Shown piece by piece: positions 11,759 through 22,744 of a stretch of DNA of 64,000 nucleotides. Source of the DNA: Parietaria judaica (taxonomy: Eukaryota > Streptophyta > Magnoliopsida > Rosales > Urticaceae); contig OX940862.1 in NCBI GenBank assembly GCA_954871525.1, forward strand, positions 45,625,732 through 45,689,731, read 5' to 3'. The stretch's first letter is position 1. Every line of letters starts with the position of its first letter. The translations under genes were made by a program, and so were the position numbers. The notes under the pieces were generated by a model. That model had not been told where the DNA came from. It did no database searches and saw only the letters and a program-made list of their open reading frames with translations.

Positions 11759-12232
11759 GGAATTGTTAAGACGGATATCCATCATTAATCATAACAATTT
11801 ATTATGTAATGAATCAAAATTATGTCACCAATATTAGTGGAAAGAAGGATAACAAGATCACTTTGTACATATAAGAAAAAAAAAGGTAGAGCGGTGGCGA
11901 ATTTTTGTTTATAAAAATATTAGATAAATTAATTTATTCGAAAAGTCTTAATTTATTCGAACTCATGTTATTGTTAAATGTATTGAGTAGATAATGTGAA
12001 ATTTCAAAAATAAATACATAATCAAAATACTATTCACAAAAAAAGGCAATGATAAGAATAAAAGTGTATCAAATTTGATGAATTTTAATTACTGAACGGC
12101 AGAACGGGTTTGTATACTAATATTAAAACATCGTGTATATGTGAAGGAAAAGTTAAAAAGAAAATATTAAAAATATATATATAGTATAATTCTATGGAGT
12201 TAACTATTTCTATTAAAAAAAATATTAATACT
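11196..12232. other. AT-rich intergenic DNA, possible Helitron 3' end
   Basis: Near 11305-11335 the minus strand ends with a hairpin-forming stretch (caccgtgcttcgcgcagtg, 11317-11335), then a short spacer and CTAG followed by T. This resembles a Helitron terminus. The rest is AT-rich with an (AT)n run near 11728-11752. No gene is supported. Confidence 0.35.
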
Positions 12233-12448
12233 TGTTAATGCGTAAAAATGGCTTCAACTTATTGTCGTATCCAAGGTTCGGGTCTCGAGATTGACCCGCT
12301 GAACACAAGGATGATTGAATGCTGAGTCAACGCGGGTTGACTGATGATCGTCAAAGCTGGAGGCGATTCTGTCGTCTTGGGCGAATCTCCGGGCTGTCGT
12401 TGAAGATCCTCAGCCAATTTTTATATGTTACGAAAAATGCACATAACA
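12233..12448 (-). repeat. 3' LTR of gypsy element A, internally deleted
   Basis: Only 216 bp remain, against about 1875 bp for the 5' LTR. The two ends match the start (21614 onward) and the end (up to 32335) of the other LTR. The junction lies near 12410-12422, where 'gatcctcagcc' runs into the 'aattttt.tatgttacg' end. Confidence 0.85.
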
Positions 12449-12462
12449 TTAACCCCCCAGTT
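12449..12462 (-). other. Polypurine tract of gypsy element A
   Basis: The minus strand reads AACTGGGGGGTTAA directly before the 3' LTR. The same arrangement recurs at 57669 in element B. Confidence 0.75.
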
Positions 12463-13177
12463 TCTTGGGTAATTGTATTGCGCGAGAAACTTTTTCTTTT
12501 AAAACTTAAGGAAAGTTGTGTTATTTGGCGTGGATCCGGGTTGTCAGAGATTTTGTGTCCTCTCCTTCCTCCCAAAGAACTGCAAATTTCCTTTAACTGG
12601 GTGTTTGTAAAATATTTTCGAAAATGTTCGCGTAATAAGCGAGAAAATAATTTCGAGCATATTCAATGACATAGGCGATTAAATAAATTACAAGTCACTT
12701 TTTATGATTTTATTTGATCTTTGGATTTTTGGAGGTTCATAGGCACACTTTGTAAAATAAAGGCCTTTTAAATTAATTTTGAACTCCGCAAACAAATCCA
12801 AAAATAAATAAATAAAACCAAGTGACATAATAAATAAGATAGTAAATAAATACTTTGAAAATAATAATGACGCGTTAAGCTCGGAACTTTAACAAATTCC
12901 TTAATTACTGAGCAATTTTTTACTTGTAATAAATATCGTAAATAATTAAATAATTCATGAAAACCCAAGAAAATAATTTTAATTTGGTTTTCATTATTGA
13001 AAATTAAAAATGAAACTTTAAAAAGTTCCAAAGTTTAATTTCCAAGGCTTTACGAATACCCTTTGAAAATAACCTTTTTCACTTAAAAACGTATAAAAAC
13101 CAATTTTTGATCGTTTTTGACCAACTAAAATTTAAACTTTAGCTTTATGGGCCTAGTTTATGCGATTTTGGGCTTGA
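12463..13177. other. Spacer between 3' LTR and antisense coding region, element A
   Basis: About 700 bp, mostly AT-rich. Nothing coding is recognisable. On the plus strand it would be the promoter or 5' UTR region of the opposite-strand gene that follows. Confidence 0.4.
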
Positions 13178-15497
13178 ATGAATAATAAAATTCGAGCAAA
13201 ATTAAAAAGGGAAGTGAAATTAGGGGAAATATTACCTCATGAATACCTTTTAGGGTTTAAGGAAATTTTCTCTCTCCTCCTTCTTCTCCAATTCGCGATT
13301 TCCACTTCTCCGGGAAGCTTGACGGCTGCGTTTCCATTGTTTGTGGAGGAGATGACTTTTTCCGGCGAGCTTGGTGGTGGCAATCTTCATGACGGCATCC
13401 AAGGGTCCGGTACGTTTACTTTCTCACCGGACTTTTCATTCTTGAATCTTGACGATGAAATTACGGCTACCTTTGATGACGCTCCGGCGATGTTGAATGA
13501 TTGGGCGTTGAGCCTTGAAGATATATTCCATGTAGGTGATGGCGCGGGAATCGAAATTCCGGCGAGTTCGTGGAGGGGGCCGAACTCGGCCTTGGCCCGG
13601 TTGGCCTTTCGGTGATTGGCGTGACTTCCGGCAAGGGCATCGGCTGCATGGTGGCATTTGGAACGTCGGGGATGACCGGAGGGGGCCAGGCGACGTGGTC
13701 CGAGCCTCAGGCGGGTGGTGTCGTGGCGCTGGGAGTCTCCGGCGGCGAGGCGCGCACGCAGTTTGGCGTGAGGAGCTCAGGCGGCATGGGCGCGAGCTGC
13801 GGGACCTCCGGCGAGGTGGGACCGACTAGAATGGGTTTGTCGGCGGTGTCTGTGGTAGTCGGTGGTGGCGGCGCGAGCTTCGGCGCGGTGGAGAGCGACG
13901 ACATGCGTGGGGCCCGTGCGGACTTTTTCGGCGCGATCGGCGCATTTCTAGAGGCGGGAAGCGGCTCGGCGGATTCTCCGGTGGTCACTCCAACGGCGAA
14001 GGTGATGTTACTTGGTGGCGGTGAGGCCGTCTTCAACTTCGGGAAGGCTTCTCTGGCGAAAGGGCCGCCAATTGTGGTGGCGGGATCCGATTTTGACAGA
14101 AACTTTGACTTTGAAGGCTTCGAGACTCCGATTGGTGATCCAATTTTTGCGTTGAATTCTTCAAAACCTGGGCTTGCTCCTGCCAAGGATATTATTATTC
14201 CTGGGCCAAGTGTGCCGGTCTTCGGGCTCGGTAAGGACCTCTCGTTGCTGCTTCGTCTTTTGTCGTTGGCTACGGCGGAGAGCACTTTATCTTCTGAGTC
14301 TCATGGATGTGCTGTGAACTTTGCAGGTGGCTTTTGCGAGTGGAGGCGGATCTCCCGGCGAGCTTGGCTTCGAGCTTTTGGTCCTTGATGTTGCCTCCGA
14401 CGTAGAGTTTGCTGATGTCGATACGTCTGATGTCGTTGAGGAGCAGGGCGCTGGCGGGGACTTTGTCAATGAGGCGCCTGTCGTTGAGGAGGGACCTCCA
14501 GGCGAGGGTCTTGCCCTTGTGGGCTTTTCCGCTGGCGAGGGTCCTCCTGTCGGCGAGACGCCCAGACAGCGTCTTATCCACGTTTCTGCCATCTGTCCTA
14601 AGCTGATTTTGCGTAACCAAGTCTCTGAGTCTTCGATGACGTCATTTCTCGCTCTTCATGGGTTGTCGCATATTTTTGGTCTTCAAGTTCCTGCTGCGGT
14701 CGAGCTTCCTTGTGATGGTGTCCCTGGTTTTCTGCCGGTGCACTTGGAGAGTCTTCGTCACAGGATGGGTCTTCCAGATCTCGCCCGGGTCTTTTTGTAC
14801 CTTGGCGACGTGCTTCTCTGCTTGGCGGATTCTCTCTCGTCGATCTTTGACGGTCGAAGAGTTCCGCACCGTTTTTTGCTTCTACTGTCGTTCTTCGGAG
14901 GATGGAGAGTATATGGCATCTTCATTGTACGCTCGTCTGGAGTTGCCCCGATGCAGATTGGATTCTTTCTTGCGTTGTCATTGGGTTTGGGCTCCGACGT
15001 CCTTGTTCGGTTCGTCTCTGCCTGACTTCAGCTCCCAGGTGTCGCGTCCGCCGTATGTGCATACGTCTGGCTCGGGGGCTTTCGAAAGCCTGATCTCGGG
15101 GTTGGGAGGAAGGATCGTCTGCTTCCGTATACGGAGGTCCGACTTTGGATCTTGACGGGCTTCGTTGCCGACTCACTTGGAGGTTTTGTTGATGTCGATA
15201 AGGCAGATGCGTTTGCTCCGGTTCCTGTTCGAGTGATTCCTCCGGCTAAGGATGATGCGCCGCGAGCTTCTTCGCGGGAAGGCGTTCGTCGTTCTTCGAG
15301 GGCGGATGTTTATTGTTCTTCTAGGGCGGATGTTCGTCGTTCTTCCACGAAAGGTGCTCGCCGTTCTTCAAAGGAAGGTGTTCGCCGTTATTCTCCAGTG
15401 AAGGCCTCGTCGAAGGAGAAAGTTCGTGCTCCTGGGCGGCGTATTCCTTCGGTGGTTGTCCGTCCTCCGGTTGCTCCAACTTCGTCGACTCCTGCAG

Positions 15498-15565
15498 GTA
15501 TAATTCCTTTTGCTTGGTCTTTTATAGTTGTGCAGTTCTACATTGCCTTGCTTGCTGTCGTGCAG
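15498..15565 (+). other. Candidate intron in element A antisense gene
   Basis: The donor is CAG|GTATAA and the acceptor is GTGCAG, 68 bp, phase 1. Removing it keeps a Ser/Gly-rich reading frame open across the junction. Confidence 0.5.
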
Positions 15566-16067
15566 GTTCGTCTGGCTTCAAGAAGTTCGTTCCTCAGATG
15601 TGTCCTCGCGCTTCTGCCACTACTTCTGGTGCTCGTGTTGTCCCCGGTGATAGCGCAGTTCCGGCCTCGAGTCATCTGGCGAGGGTCTTGATGATCGTTC
15701 CTTCCGTCGTCTGAAGCGGCGGCTATCTTCGGAGAGGGTGTCTTCGCCTCGTCGATCGCATTCGCCCTCTCCTGGCAAGGCTGAGGGTTCTTCTCGTTGG
15801 GTTTGTCAGCGTTGCGCTGGTCTTGGAGCGTCATCTCCAGTTGTGGCTTCAGGGGGTGTCTCTCGTAATGACGTCCTAGTGCCTGTCGTCGTTCCTCCTT
15901 CGAGCGGGGCTCCATAGTCCGGCGGTTTGTCAAGCATTGAGCATGCGGTGAGCCTCAAACGTCTTTGTCTCATGAGCGTCTCTGAGCTTTGTCCTTGGGT
16001 GTTTGCTCCTGTGGTGGGTGCTTCAGACTCTGCTCTTCTTGAGGATGGCTCCTTCTGTCAGGCGAAG

Positions 16068-16138
16068 GTACGCACTTTTCGGCATTCCTGCTTAGTTGGT
16101 CATAATACCCTTCTTTACATTCGCCGTTCTTCTTTCAG
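16068..16138 (+). other. Candidate intron before the coiled coil, element A antisense gene
   Basis: The donor is AAG|GTACGC and the acceptor is TTCTTTCAG, 71 bp, phase 0. Element B has a phase-0 candidate intron (59628-59705) near the start of its own coiled-coil part. Confidence 0.6.
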
Positions 16139-16664
16139 GCTTTGCCGCTGTCGGCGCAGGTGGCTCGTCGTTTCGAGGCTGCAAATACCATGTGTACATA
16201 TTTGAAGGGTTTCTTGAAGAAAACTGTTGCTGAGCGTGATGCGCTACACGGTGAGGTGACCAAGGCAAAAACTTGAGGTCAAGATCTCCCGTGCTGAGGG
16301 CGTGCGCGAGGGTCGTCAAGCCGTTGAAGATGAACTTCGTGCGGCGAGGGACCAGATCGCGGCTTTGAAAGATTCTGTGGCGAGGCATGACTTCAGGATT
16401 GAGCGTCTTCAGCGAGATGTTTATGATGCTGCTTCCTCCTATGCCAAGTTGAAGGAAGATGCTGACGCGAGTCTGGCTGAGACTGAAGCGACATGGCAAG
16501 CTGCTTCCGACGCGGTATACTGGTCGGGATTTGCAGATTTCCAGGCGGCTCATCTCCAGGAGAATGGTCATCTTGCAGTTTCCTTCAGGTTCCTTGACGT
16601 CCTTGGTGCTCCTGACTCCGTTCGTGACGTAGAGCCTCTTGACTTGGCGCTTCCTCGAGATTAG

Positions 16665-17515
16665 TTTCCCTTTTTTCTTTGCCAATATGATTTATAGACA
16701 TTTTCAGGCTTTGTTTTAGCCGTACTCCTTGCCCTGGCACGTTTGCTTGGCGTATTTTGCCTTTTCATTTCGTACCTATTTCATGACATTTATGCATTTT
16801 AGTATAATTTGAACTTTGGATTTCCTTCATACCTTTGCTTTGTCGAATGTACGAGTCGTGTCGCGTGGTGGCAGTCTTGTGAGTGCACTCTGCTGTGATT
16901 GTAGGGTCATCACCCTTTTTTGACCTGCAAGTAATATAGTTTTTGTCCGTAGACAATATTATGCCCTTGCTCGTTGGGTAGCTAATCCGACGAGTTTGGG
17001 CTGCCTATTATTGCCTTGCGAAGGGTTTATCCGGATCGCATTCGCCAGTGCTTATTGTTGCCTGGCGAAGGGTGCCTATTGTTGCATGGCGAAGGGTTTA
17101 TCCGGATCGCATTCGCCAGTGCCTATTGTTTCCTGGCGAAGGGTGCCTATTATTGCCTGGCGAAGGATTTATCCGGATCGCATTCGCCGGTGCCTATTGT
17201 TTCCTGGCTAAGGGTGCCTATTGTTGCCTGGCAAAGGGTGCCTATTGTTGCCTGGAGAAGGGTTTATCCGGATCGCATTCGCCGGTGCCTTTTGTTACCT
17301 GGCGAAGGTCTTTGACGCGTAGTTGGTTTTTTTTTCTTAGGGCCGGTATATTCCGTAGTACCCCCCGAGTTTGGCGTAATATGCCTTGCAGTTTCAGGAA
17401 AATTTTTAGAGTATTTCGCAAAAAACTAATTTATTTATAAGTAAGGGTGGTCTTTCGTAATAGACTTTACCTCGCGCATTGTGCTTTATTCAAAAGGATA
17501 TGAGGTTGCCGCTTC
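16665..17515. repeat. Tandem array between antisense gene and pol, element A
   Basis: About 17001-17310 holds four copies of a unit marked by 'tttatccggatcgcattcgcc' at 17026, 17097, 17168 and 17263. Spacings are 71, 71 and 95 bp; the last interval includes an extra 24-bp 'gcctattgttgcctgg' sub-unit. The rest is AT-rich and looks like 3' untranslated sequence for both converging coding regions. Confidence 0.75.
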
Positions 17516-17516
17516 T

Positions 17517-18343
17517 TCAGTAGTGCGGGTTGACTGGTAGGACCGGTAGCTCGTCTTGGTGTAGACAGTCGACTATCACGGTCATCCACTTGGGCTTGTC
17601 TTCGGTGTTGATGGCAAAAATTTCTTCGTAGGCGGTTGAATCTTCCTCCGTTTCTTCGTCGGTGGTTTTGCGCCATTTTTCTTCTCTTTTTCCGCTCATT
17701 GCTCGAGCTAGCGTGGCTTTTCGTCGTTGGCTGTTGCAGGGATCCAAGCGATCTCGTACCATGTCAATGGCTGGAGGCGGTCCATGGCTTCTTGCAGCTG
17801 AGTCAGCGTCTTGTCCTTCGGCGTCGGTAGTGCGCCGTTCATCTGGCTTTCAATTCTCTCCGAGCTGTAGTGTACCTGTAAGTTCTTCACGTCGAGCTTT
17901 TCGGCGAGGTTCAAACCGGCGAGTAGCGCTCCGTATTCGGCTTCGTCTCTGGAGGCTTTGAGCTCGAACTTGATGGCGTACTTCAACTTTTCTCGTTGAG
18001 GGCTGGTGAAGACGATTCCTGCTCCTGCGCTGGTGTCGCCGTTGTCTCCGCTGATGTGCATGCTCCATACTGGTCCATTGGGCGCGGTTCTTCTGCTTGG
18101 CGGCGCGTCCTTCGTCTTTTTCTTTCCTTCAGCTGTGGGGGTGTTGATGCCGTGGGTTTGCTTGGGGACAAAGTCAGCCTTTGCTTCCCTTTTCTTGGCG
18201 ACCCCTTGATGGCGCTCTTCTTCGCTCCTTTGCTTGACGAGGTTGATCTTCCTCTTGATGAAGCGTAGGCGGTTGAACACTTTGTCGACGATGCGCCTGT
18301 ACGTTGCGTAGTCTGGAAAGTCTTCTGGTGCGGTTCCTCCCAT
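17517..18343 (-). pseudogene. Second (Tat-type) RNase H domain and linker, element A
   Basis: The minus-strand frame at 17708-18343 has a basic N-terminal part, then an RNase H-like domain with 'DTSAGAGIVFTSP', 'KASRDEAEYGALLAGL' and 'WYEIAWIPATAND'. This layout is that of the additional RNase H that follows the pol RNase H in Tat-lineage gypsy elements. The expected Asp before the G-A-G block is partly preserved (SGDNGD), and the Glu of D-E-A-E-Y is present. A different frame (17517-17762) continues with the linker 'KWMTVIVDCL' that precedes integrase in element B. Integrase itself is missing. Confidence 0.75.
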
Positions 18344-18435
18344 CCTTCAAGAGTGGTCCAAGCTTTTCTCAAATTGTCGCAGAAGGTCAAGTATTTTTCT
18401 CAGCCCGACAATGGTCGTTGGAGTTCTCGCGTCCT

Positions 18436-18900
18436 CTATTGGTTCTCCTTGCTTGGTGATGTTGAGGTTGTTGACTCCTTCAATGATGGCGGCGACTGTT
18501 TTCTCTGCTTCGGCGTACTCCTTTCTCGTAACAGGATCGTGATTCGGCTTGACTTCCTCGCATGATTCCTACCCGACTGGGTGTTAGGAACTTGACGAGT
18601 AGGTGATAGGTGGATGTTACGGCCTGGAGTTGGTTGAGCGTGGGCCTCCCAATGATGACATTGTATGACGAAGGCATATCGATGATGAGGTAGATCACCA
18701 TCTCTGGCCCCGAAGGTTGTCGGCAGCTCGATGGATCCTTCGGTCGTCACGCGTTCTCCTGCAAAACCAAATAGTGGTGTTCGGACAGGGCTGGCGATGA
18801 CTCGGCCTAATTTCATCTTATCAAAGGCCGTCTTGAATAATACGTCGGCAGAGCTCCCGTGACCATCTTGACCATGTTGTTGGCGATCTGTGCTTCCATG
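18436..18900 (-). pseudogene. Aspartic protease remnant, element A
   Basis: The minus strand carries 'SSADVLFKTAFDKMKL' followed by 'VRTPLFGFAGERV', and in a shifted frame 'SYNVIIGRPTLNQLQ'. These are hallmark blocks of gypsy retropepsins. The active-site D-T-G is disrupted: bases are missing around 18855 so the Asp is not in frame, and there is a second frameshift near 18700. RT should follow but is absent between here and the RNase H. Confidence 0.7.
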
Positions 18901-19133
18901 ACGATGGCGTCGTTGTGCGGGTGGTGGATGGTGAGAGCCTCCTCATCAGTGAAGGTGATTGCTTCGCCTGTGTGGAATGGAGGTGTTGAGCCAATCAGGT
19001 TAACTTGGTTTGACGTCCATCCCTTCTCCGTTGCACGTGCGTAGCTTCATCTGCTCTAGCCTGAATCTCTCGTTCCTGGTCCTCCGATTATTGTTGAAAC
19101 GACGTTAGGCGGGGTGGCCGCTATTTCTTTCCC

Positions 19134-20395
19134 TCAGTCGTCGCCTTGAGTCGTTGATGGCGCCATTGTCAGGAGTTGGGCCGGCATTCCTCCGTTGCTC
19201 GCCGTTAGCCTCTTGATAAACTCCTTCAGCAGCCCTTCCTTGATCAGGTCTTCAAATTGATTCTTCAGCTGGTAGCACTGCGACGTCATGTGACCATAGT
19301 CACGATGGAATTGGCAGTACCGACTTTTATCCTTCCCCGGCTTGATTAGCGGAGGGGGCTTCTTGAACTTGTCGCCGTGCATCGCATAGATCTCGTCTGG
19401 CGTTGTCATCAGTGGCGTGTAGTCTCTGTAGTGGACATCTTCCCCGTATCTTGACTCCTTTGCGGCTTTGCCATTCGGTTCCGGTTGTCGTCTGGGCGAC
19501 TTTTCTTTGTCTTCGGTTCATCGGGGGAGCGGTCGTGGCTTCGTTGACGGCTCCCTGGGTCCGTTGACTTCCTGCTGGCGAGGTACTCTTCCACGGATAT
19601 GTGCTGAGCTGCCCTTTTCATGAGCTCCGTCATGGTCGATGGTCTTTCCTTCACGATGGAGATTAAGAATTCTCCGGTCTGCAGTCCGTCGTTGAGGGCG
19701 ATGAAGGCATCGTTGTCGGTGTAGTCGTTTACCTTGTTGGATTCTTCAACGAAGCGGTTGAAAAAGTTCTGCAGGATTCGTCTGTCTTCTGCTTGATTGA
19801 CCACAGGTAGGACTTCTCCTTTCTTTGAGTCCCTGCGCCGGCGAAGCGGGCCAGGAATTGGTCTTTAAGCTGGTTGAAGGAGTGGATGCTCGCCTTGGGT
19901 AGTCGCTGGTACCATTCGAATGCCGTTCCCGTAAGGGTTAGGCAAAATGCCTGGCATATCATCGAGGTTGAGCACTTCTTCATCTGCATGATCTTCTGGT
20001 ACTCCACGAGGTGGTAGACTGGATCTCCTATCATAAATGAGGTTGCTTGCGAAGCGTAGGTCGCCTACGGCTTCTTCGTCGAGCAGGTGTGGTGCTAGTG
20101 GGGACAAGGTCCCGTTGAGCACAGCACGGCCTCTCACGCCACGGTCCTGGGCAGAGCGCAAGTCTTAGATTTCCTTCTGCATTCCTTGTAGGAGGTCGAG
20201 TACATCGTTGCTCTGCGGTTGGCGAGGCTCCTGGTGATCTGAACGGCTGTCGGGCGAAGCCTGACGGCCCAGTTGTCGGTCTTCTCTGTAGTCTTCGAGG
20301 TAGATAACTTCAGCTCGTCTTCCGCCTTCGCGTGTTAGTGAGAATTGGCGACCCCCCAAGGCAATCTTTGTCACAACGGTTCCCTTGGCGACCAT
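19134..20395 (-). pseudogene. Gag of element A, frameshifted
   Basis: Pieces in different minus-strand frames: an N-terminal charged part (20165-20395), the central gag fold with 'FEWYQRLPKASIHSF' (19729-20034), 'NKVNDYTDNDAFIALNDGL' (19409-19804), and a C-terminal Cys/His motif Y-C-x2-H-x4-H-x4-C followed by 'QFEDLIKEGLLKEFI' (19134-19409). This order and the final motif are typical of plant Tat/Athila gag. At least three frameshifts separate the pieces. Confidence 0.8.
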
Positions 20396-21350
20396 CCAGG
20401 TGTGCCTAACGAGGGTCAGGGATATACCATAGGTGATCCATGTCGTTCAAATCTTCGGCCTGGTGAACCTTCTGACGACCCCCCAGGCGAACCTGGCAAG
20501 GGTCCGGGTAATTCCGGCGGTCTTCGACGTCTTCGGGATCTTCGGACTGTCGAACCTCCTGACGACCCCCCGGGAGAGCCTGACGAGTGTCTGGATAGTT
20601 CCGGCGGTCTTTGACGTCTTCGGGATCTTTGGCCTGTCGAACCTCCTGACAACTCCCCGGGCGAGCCTAGCGAGGGTCCATATAGTTTCGGCGGTCTTCG
20701 ACGTCTTCGGGATCTTCGGCCTGGCGAACCTCTTGACGACCCCCCCGGCGAGCCTGGCGAGGGTCTGGATAGTTCCGGCGGTCTTCGACGTCTTCGGGAT
20801 CTTTGTCTTGGCGAACCTCCTAGCGACCCCCTGGGCGAGCCTGGCAAAGGTCCGGATAATTCCGGCGGTCTTCAACGTCTTCGGGATCTTCGGCCTGGAA
20901 AACCTCCTAACGACCCCCCGGGAAAGCCTGGCGAGGGTCCGGATAGTTCCGGCGGTCTTTGACGTCTTCGGGATCTTCGGCTTGTGCGAACCTCCTGGCG
21001 ACCCCCGGGCGAACATGGCGAGGGTCGGGGCGGTCCTGGCGATCTCCGGCATCTTCGGGATCTTCGTCTTGGCGAACCTTCTGGCGACCCCCCGGGCAAA
21101 CCTGGTGGCGGTCGGGGCGGTTTTGGCGATCTCCGGAATCTTCGGGATCTTTGTCTTGGCGAACCTCCTGGCGACCCCCCGGGCGAACCTGGCGAGGGTC
21201 GGGGAGGTCCAGGCGATCTCCGGCATCTTCGGGATATTTGTCTTGGAGAACCTCCTGGCGACCTCCCGGGCGAACCTGGCGAGGGTCGGGAAGGTCCTGG
21301 CGATCTCTGTTTCCTTTGCTATCCCCGTACTTTCTTTGTTATGAGCGTTG
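20396..21350 (-). repeat. 87-bp tandem repeat between leader and gag, element A
   Basis: Ten clear copies. The 'gaacct'-like marker lies at 20465, 20552, 20639, 20726, 20813, 20900, 20988, 21074, 21161 and 21248, so spacing is 87 bp, with one 88/86 pair that compensates. 87 is divisible by three, so frames stay open on both strands for hundreds of codons. On the minus strand, in front of gag, one frame gives a 29-residue Arg/Ser/Pro/Gly repeat. Whether it is translated as a gag extension or is an untranslated leader is open. Confidence 0.85.
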
Positions 21351-21600
21351 ACTGACCGTTGCGAACCTTCGTTGGCGACGTCTTCATTCCCGATCTGAGC
21401 TGGTCAAACTTGGCGAGGCGGCTGAGTTTGCCTGGCGAGTGTTTGGGCCCTCGTGTTGAGCGCGATGCTGGTCATCGCTTGCGGTGTCGCGCGTTGAGAA
21501 GCATTGGCGCGGCTCGTCATGTCGAATGGCGATCGTCGTGCTCCGCTTTTCTGATGATTGTTGGAAGGGTCTCGAGGCGCATTCTCGGGCTATCCCTCAT
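21351..21600 (-). other. 5' leader next to the primer-binding site, element A
   Basis: GC-rich sequence between the 87-bp array and the primer-binding site. No feature recognised. Confidence 0.5.
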
Positions 21601-21612
21601 CCTAGCGCCAAA
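21601..21612 (-). other. Primer-binding site of gypsy element A
   Basis: The minus strand reads TTTGGCGCTAGG just inside the 5' LTR (one base from its terminus), of the TTTGGCGC type common in plant gypsy elements. Confidence 0.75.
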
Positions 21613-22736
21613 CTGTTAATGCGTAAAAATGGCTTCAACTTATTGTCCGATCCAAGGTTCGGGTCCCGAGATTGACCCGCTGAACACAAGGATGATTGAA
21701 TGCCGAGTCAACGCGGGTTGACTGATGATCGTCAAAGCTGGAGGCGATCCCGTCGTCTTGGGAAAATCTCCGGGCTGTCGTTGACGATCCTCGGCGAACT
21801 TCCTTGGTGGTGGCGAAGTCCGGTTCACGGCGAAGCTCCTCGTCTGGGCGGAGTCCTTGTCTTGGCGATGTCCTCGTCAGGGCGAACTCCGGTCTTGATG
21901 AAGCTCTGAGCTAGTCTTGATGATTCTTCGTGTTATTCCTTCCTTGGCGAGCTCCTATGGCAGGGGAGGACCTGTAAAAAAGGGTAGAATGGGCCCGTGC
22001 CCCGTCGCTTATGGTTGGGCGAAGCTACTTATGTATCTCAGTTTAAGAGAATCAGGTCCCACGTAGTTCGGGGTTAGTGATAAACGGCGGGTGAATGACG
22101 ATGTGGTTTGACTAGTCAAAAGTGCCGTTATTGGCGGTGCGGGGGTGACCCGTGGCCCGATGGCTGGGTATTACCGGCGTGATGTGCTCTTCGTCGACCT
22201 TGTTGGTGTGGCAAGCTCACTGTCGAACTTCCCTCGTGTTGGCGAAGTACAGTGAGAGCCTTGACCTGACGAGGTGTGCTCCTTTGTCAACCTTATCAGG
22301 GTAGGTGGCCTCGTATGACGAGGGGCCTTATCCCGATGAAGGGAAGCTCCGTCTCTGTCAACCTTGTTGGGGTAGGTGGCCTCGTATGACGAGGGGCCTT
22401 ATCCCGATGAAGGGAAGCTCCGTCTCTGCCGACCTTCTCGGGATAGGTGGCCTCGTATGACGAGGGGCCTTATCCCGACGAAGGGAAGCTCCGTCTCTGT
22501 CAACCTCACAAGTGGTGGCGTGGTTTTCCACCTAGCAAGGGACGCCTCAGCTGACCCGTCGAACTACCTTTCTTCTTAGGCTTAAGACTCTGCTTCTAGA
22601 TCGATCTCAGCTCTTAACTAAGGTCATTTCCTCCTTTAGAGTAGACGAGTTTTCTAGATAGAGAAAGCTAGATAGAGAAGCCCTGGAGAAAGCTGTGAGT
22701 GAGTGTGAAATGGGGGGGGGGGGGGGGGGAGGCTCC

Positions 22737-22744
22737 TATTTATA
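22737..22744 (-). promoter_or_regulatory. TATA box in LTR of element A
   Basis: TATAAATA on the minus strand, followed downstream in transcription direction by the C-run complementary to the 18-G tract. Element B has the same motif at 57177-57184. Confidence 0.6.

Larger units (their letters stand above)
13178..16664 (+). pseudogene. Opposite-strand additional coding region of element A (intron-bearing, coiled coil), decayed
   Basis: A chain of plus-strand frames, antisense to gag-pol. The first frame (13178-13615) contains an acidic/Phe-rich segment. About 13570-14388 is Gly/Ala/Val-rich low-complexity sequence. In the frame of 14658-15155 there is an ISPGSFCTLATCFSAWR block, then LTVEEFRTVF and a W-x-W-A-P end. 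This lines up with LSPNACQYAAGCYSMSR ... W-M-W-V-P in element B. Next come Ser/Arg repeats (15240-15480), a candidate intron (15498-15565), a basic Ser/Pro part with C-Q-R-C, a second candidate intron (16068-16138), and a coiled coil of about 170 residues ending at 16664. Breaks are a stop near 15915, a one-base shift near 16270 and frame changes around 13615-14660. It resembles additional ORFs of Tat-lineage retrotransposons; function unknown. Confidence 0.6.

Noticed and set aside
13707..14285. 192-codon minus-strand Pro/Ser-rich frame
   Set aside because: A shadow of the GC-rich low-complexity part of the plus-strand antisense gene; no gypsy pol domain is visible.
16990..17310. Regular repeats that could suggest a CRISPR-like array
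   Set aside because: Units of 71 bp without unique spacers, in a plant retrotransposon.
20433..21344. 303-codon plus-strand frame with 29-residue hydrophobic repeats
   Set aside because: It is the reverse strand of the 87-bp array; open only because the unit is divisible by three. The gag side is the minus strand.
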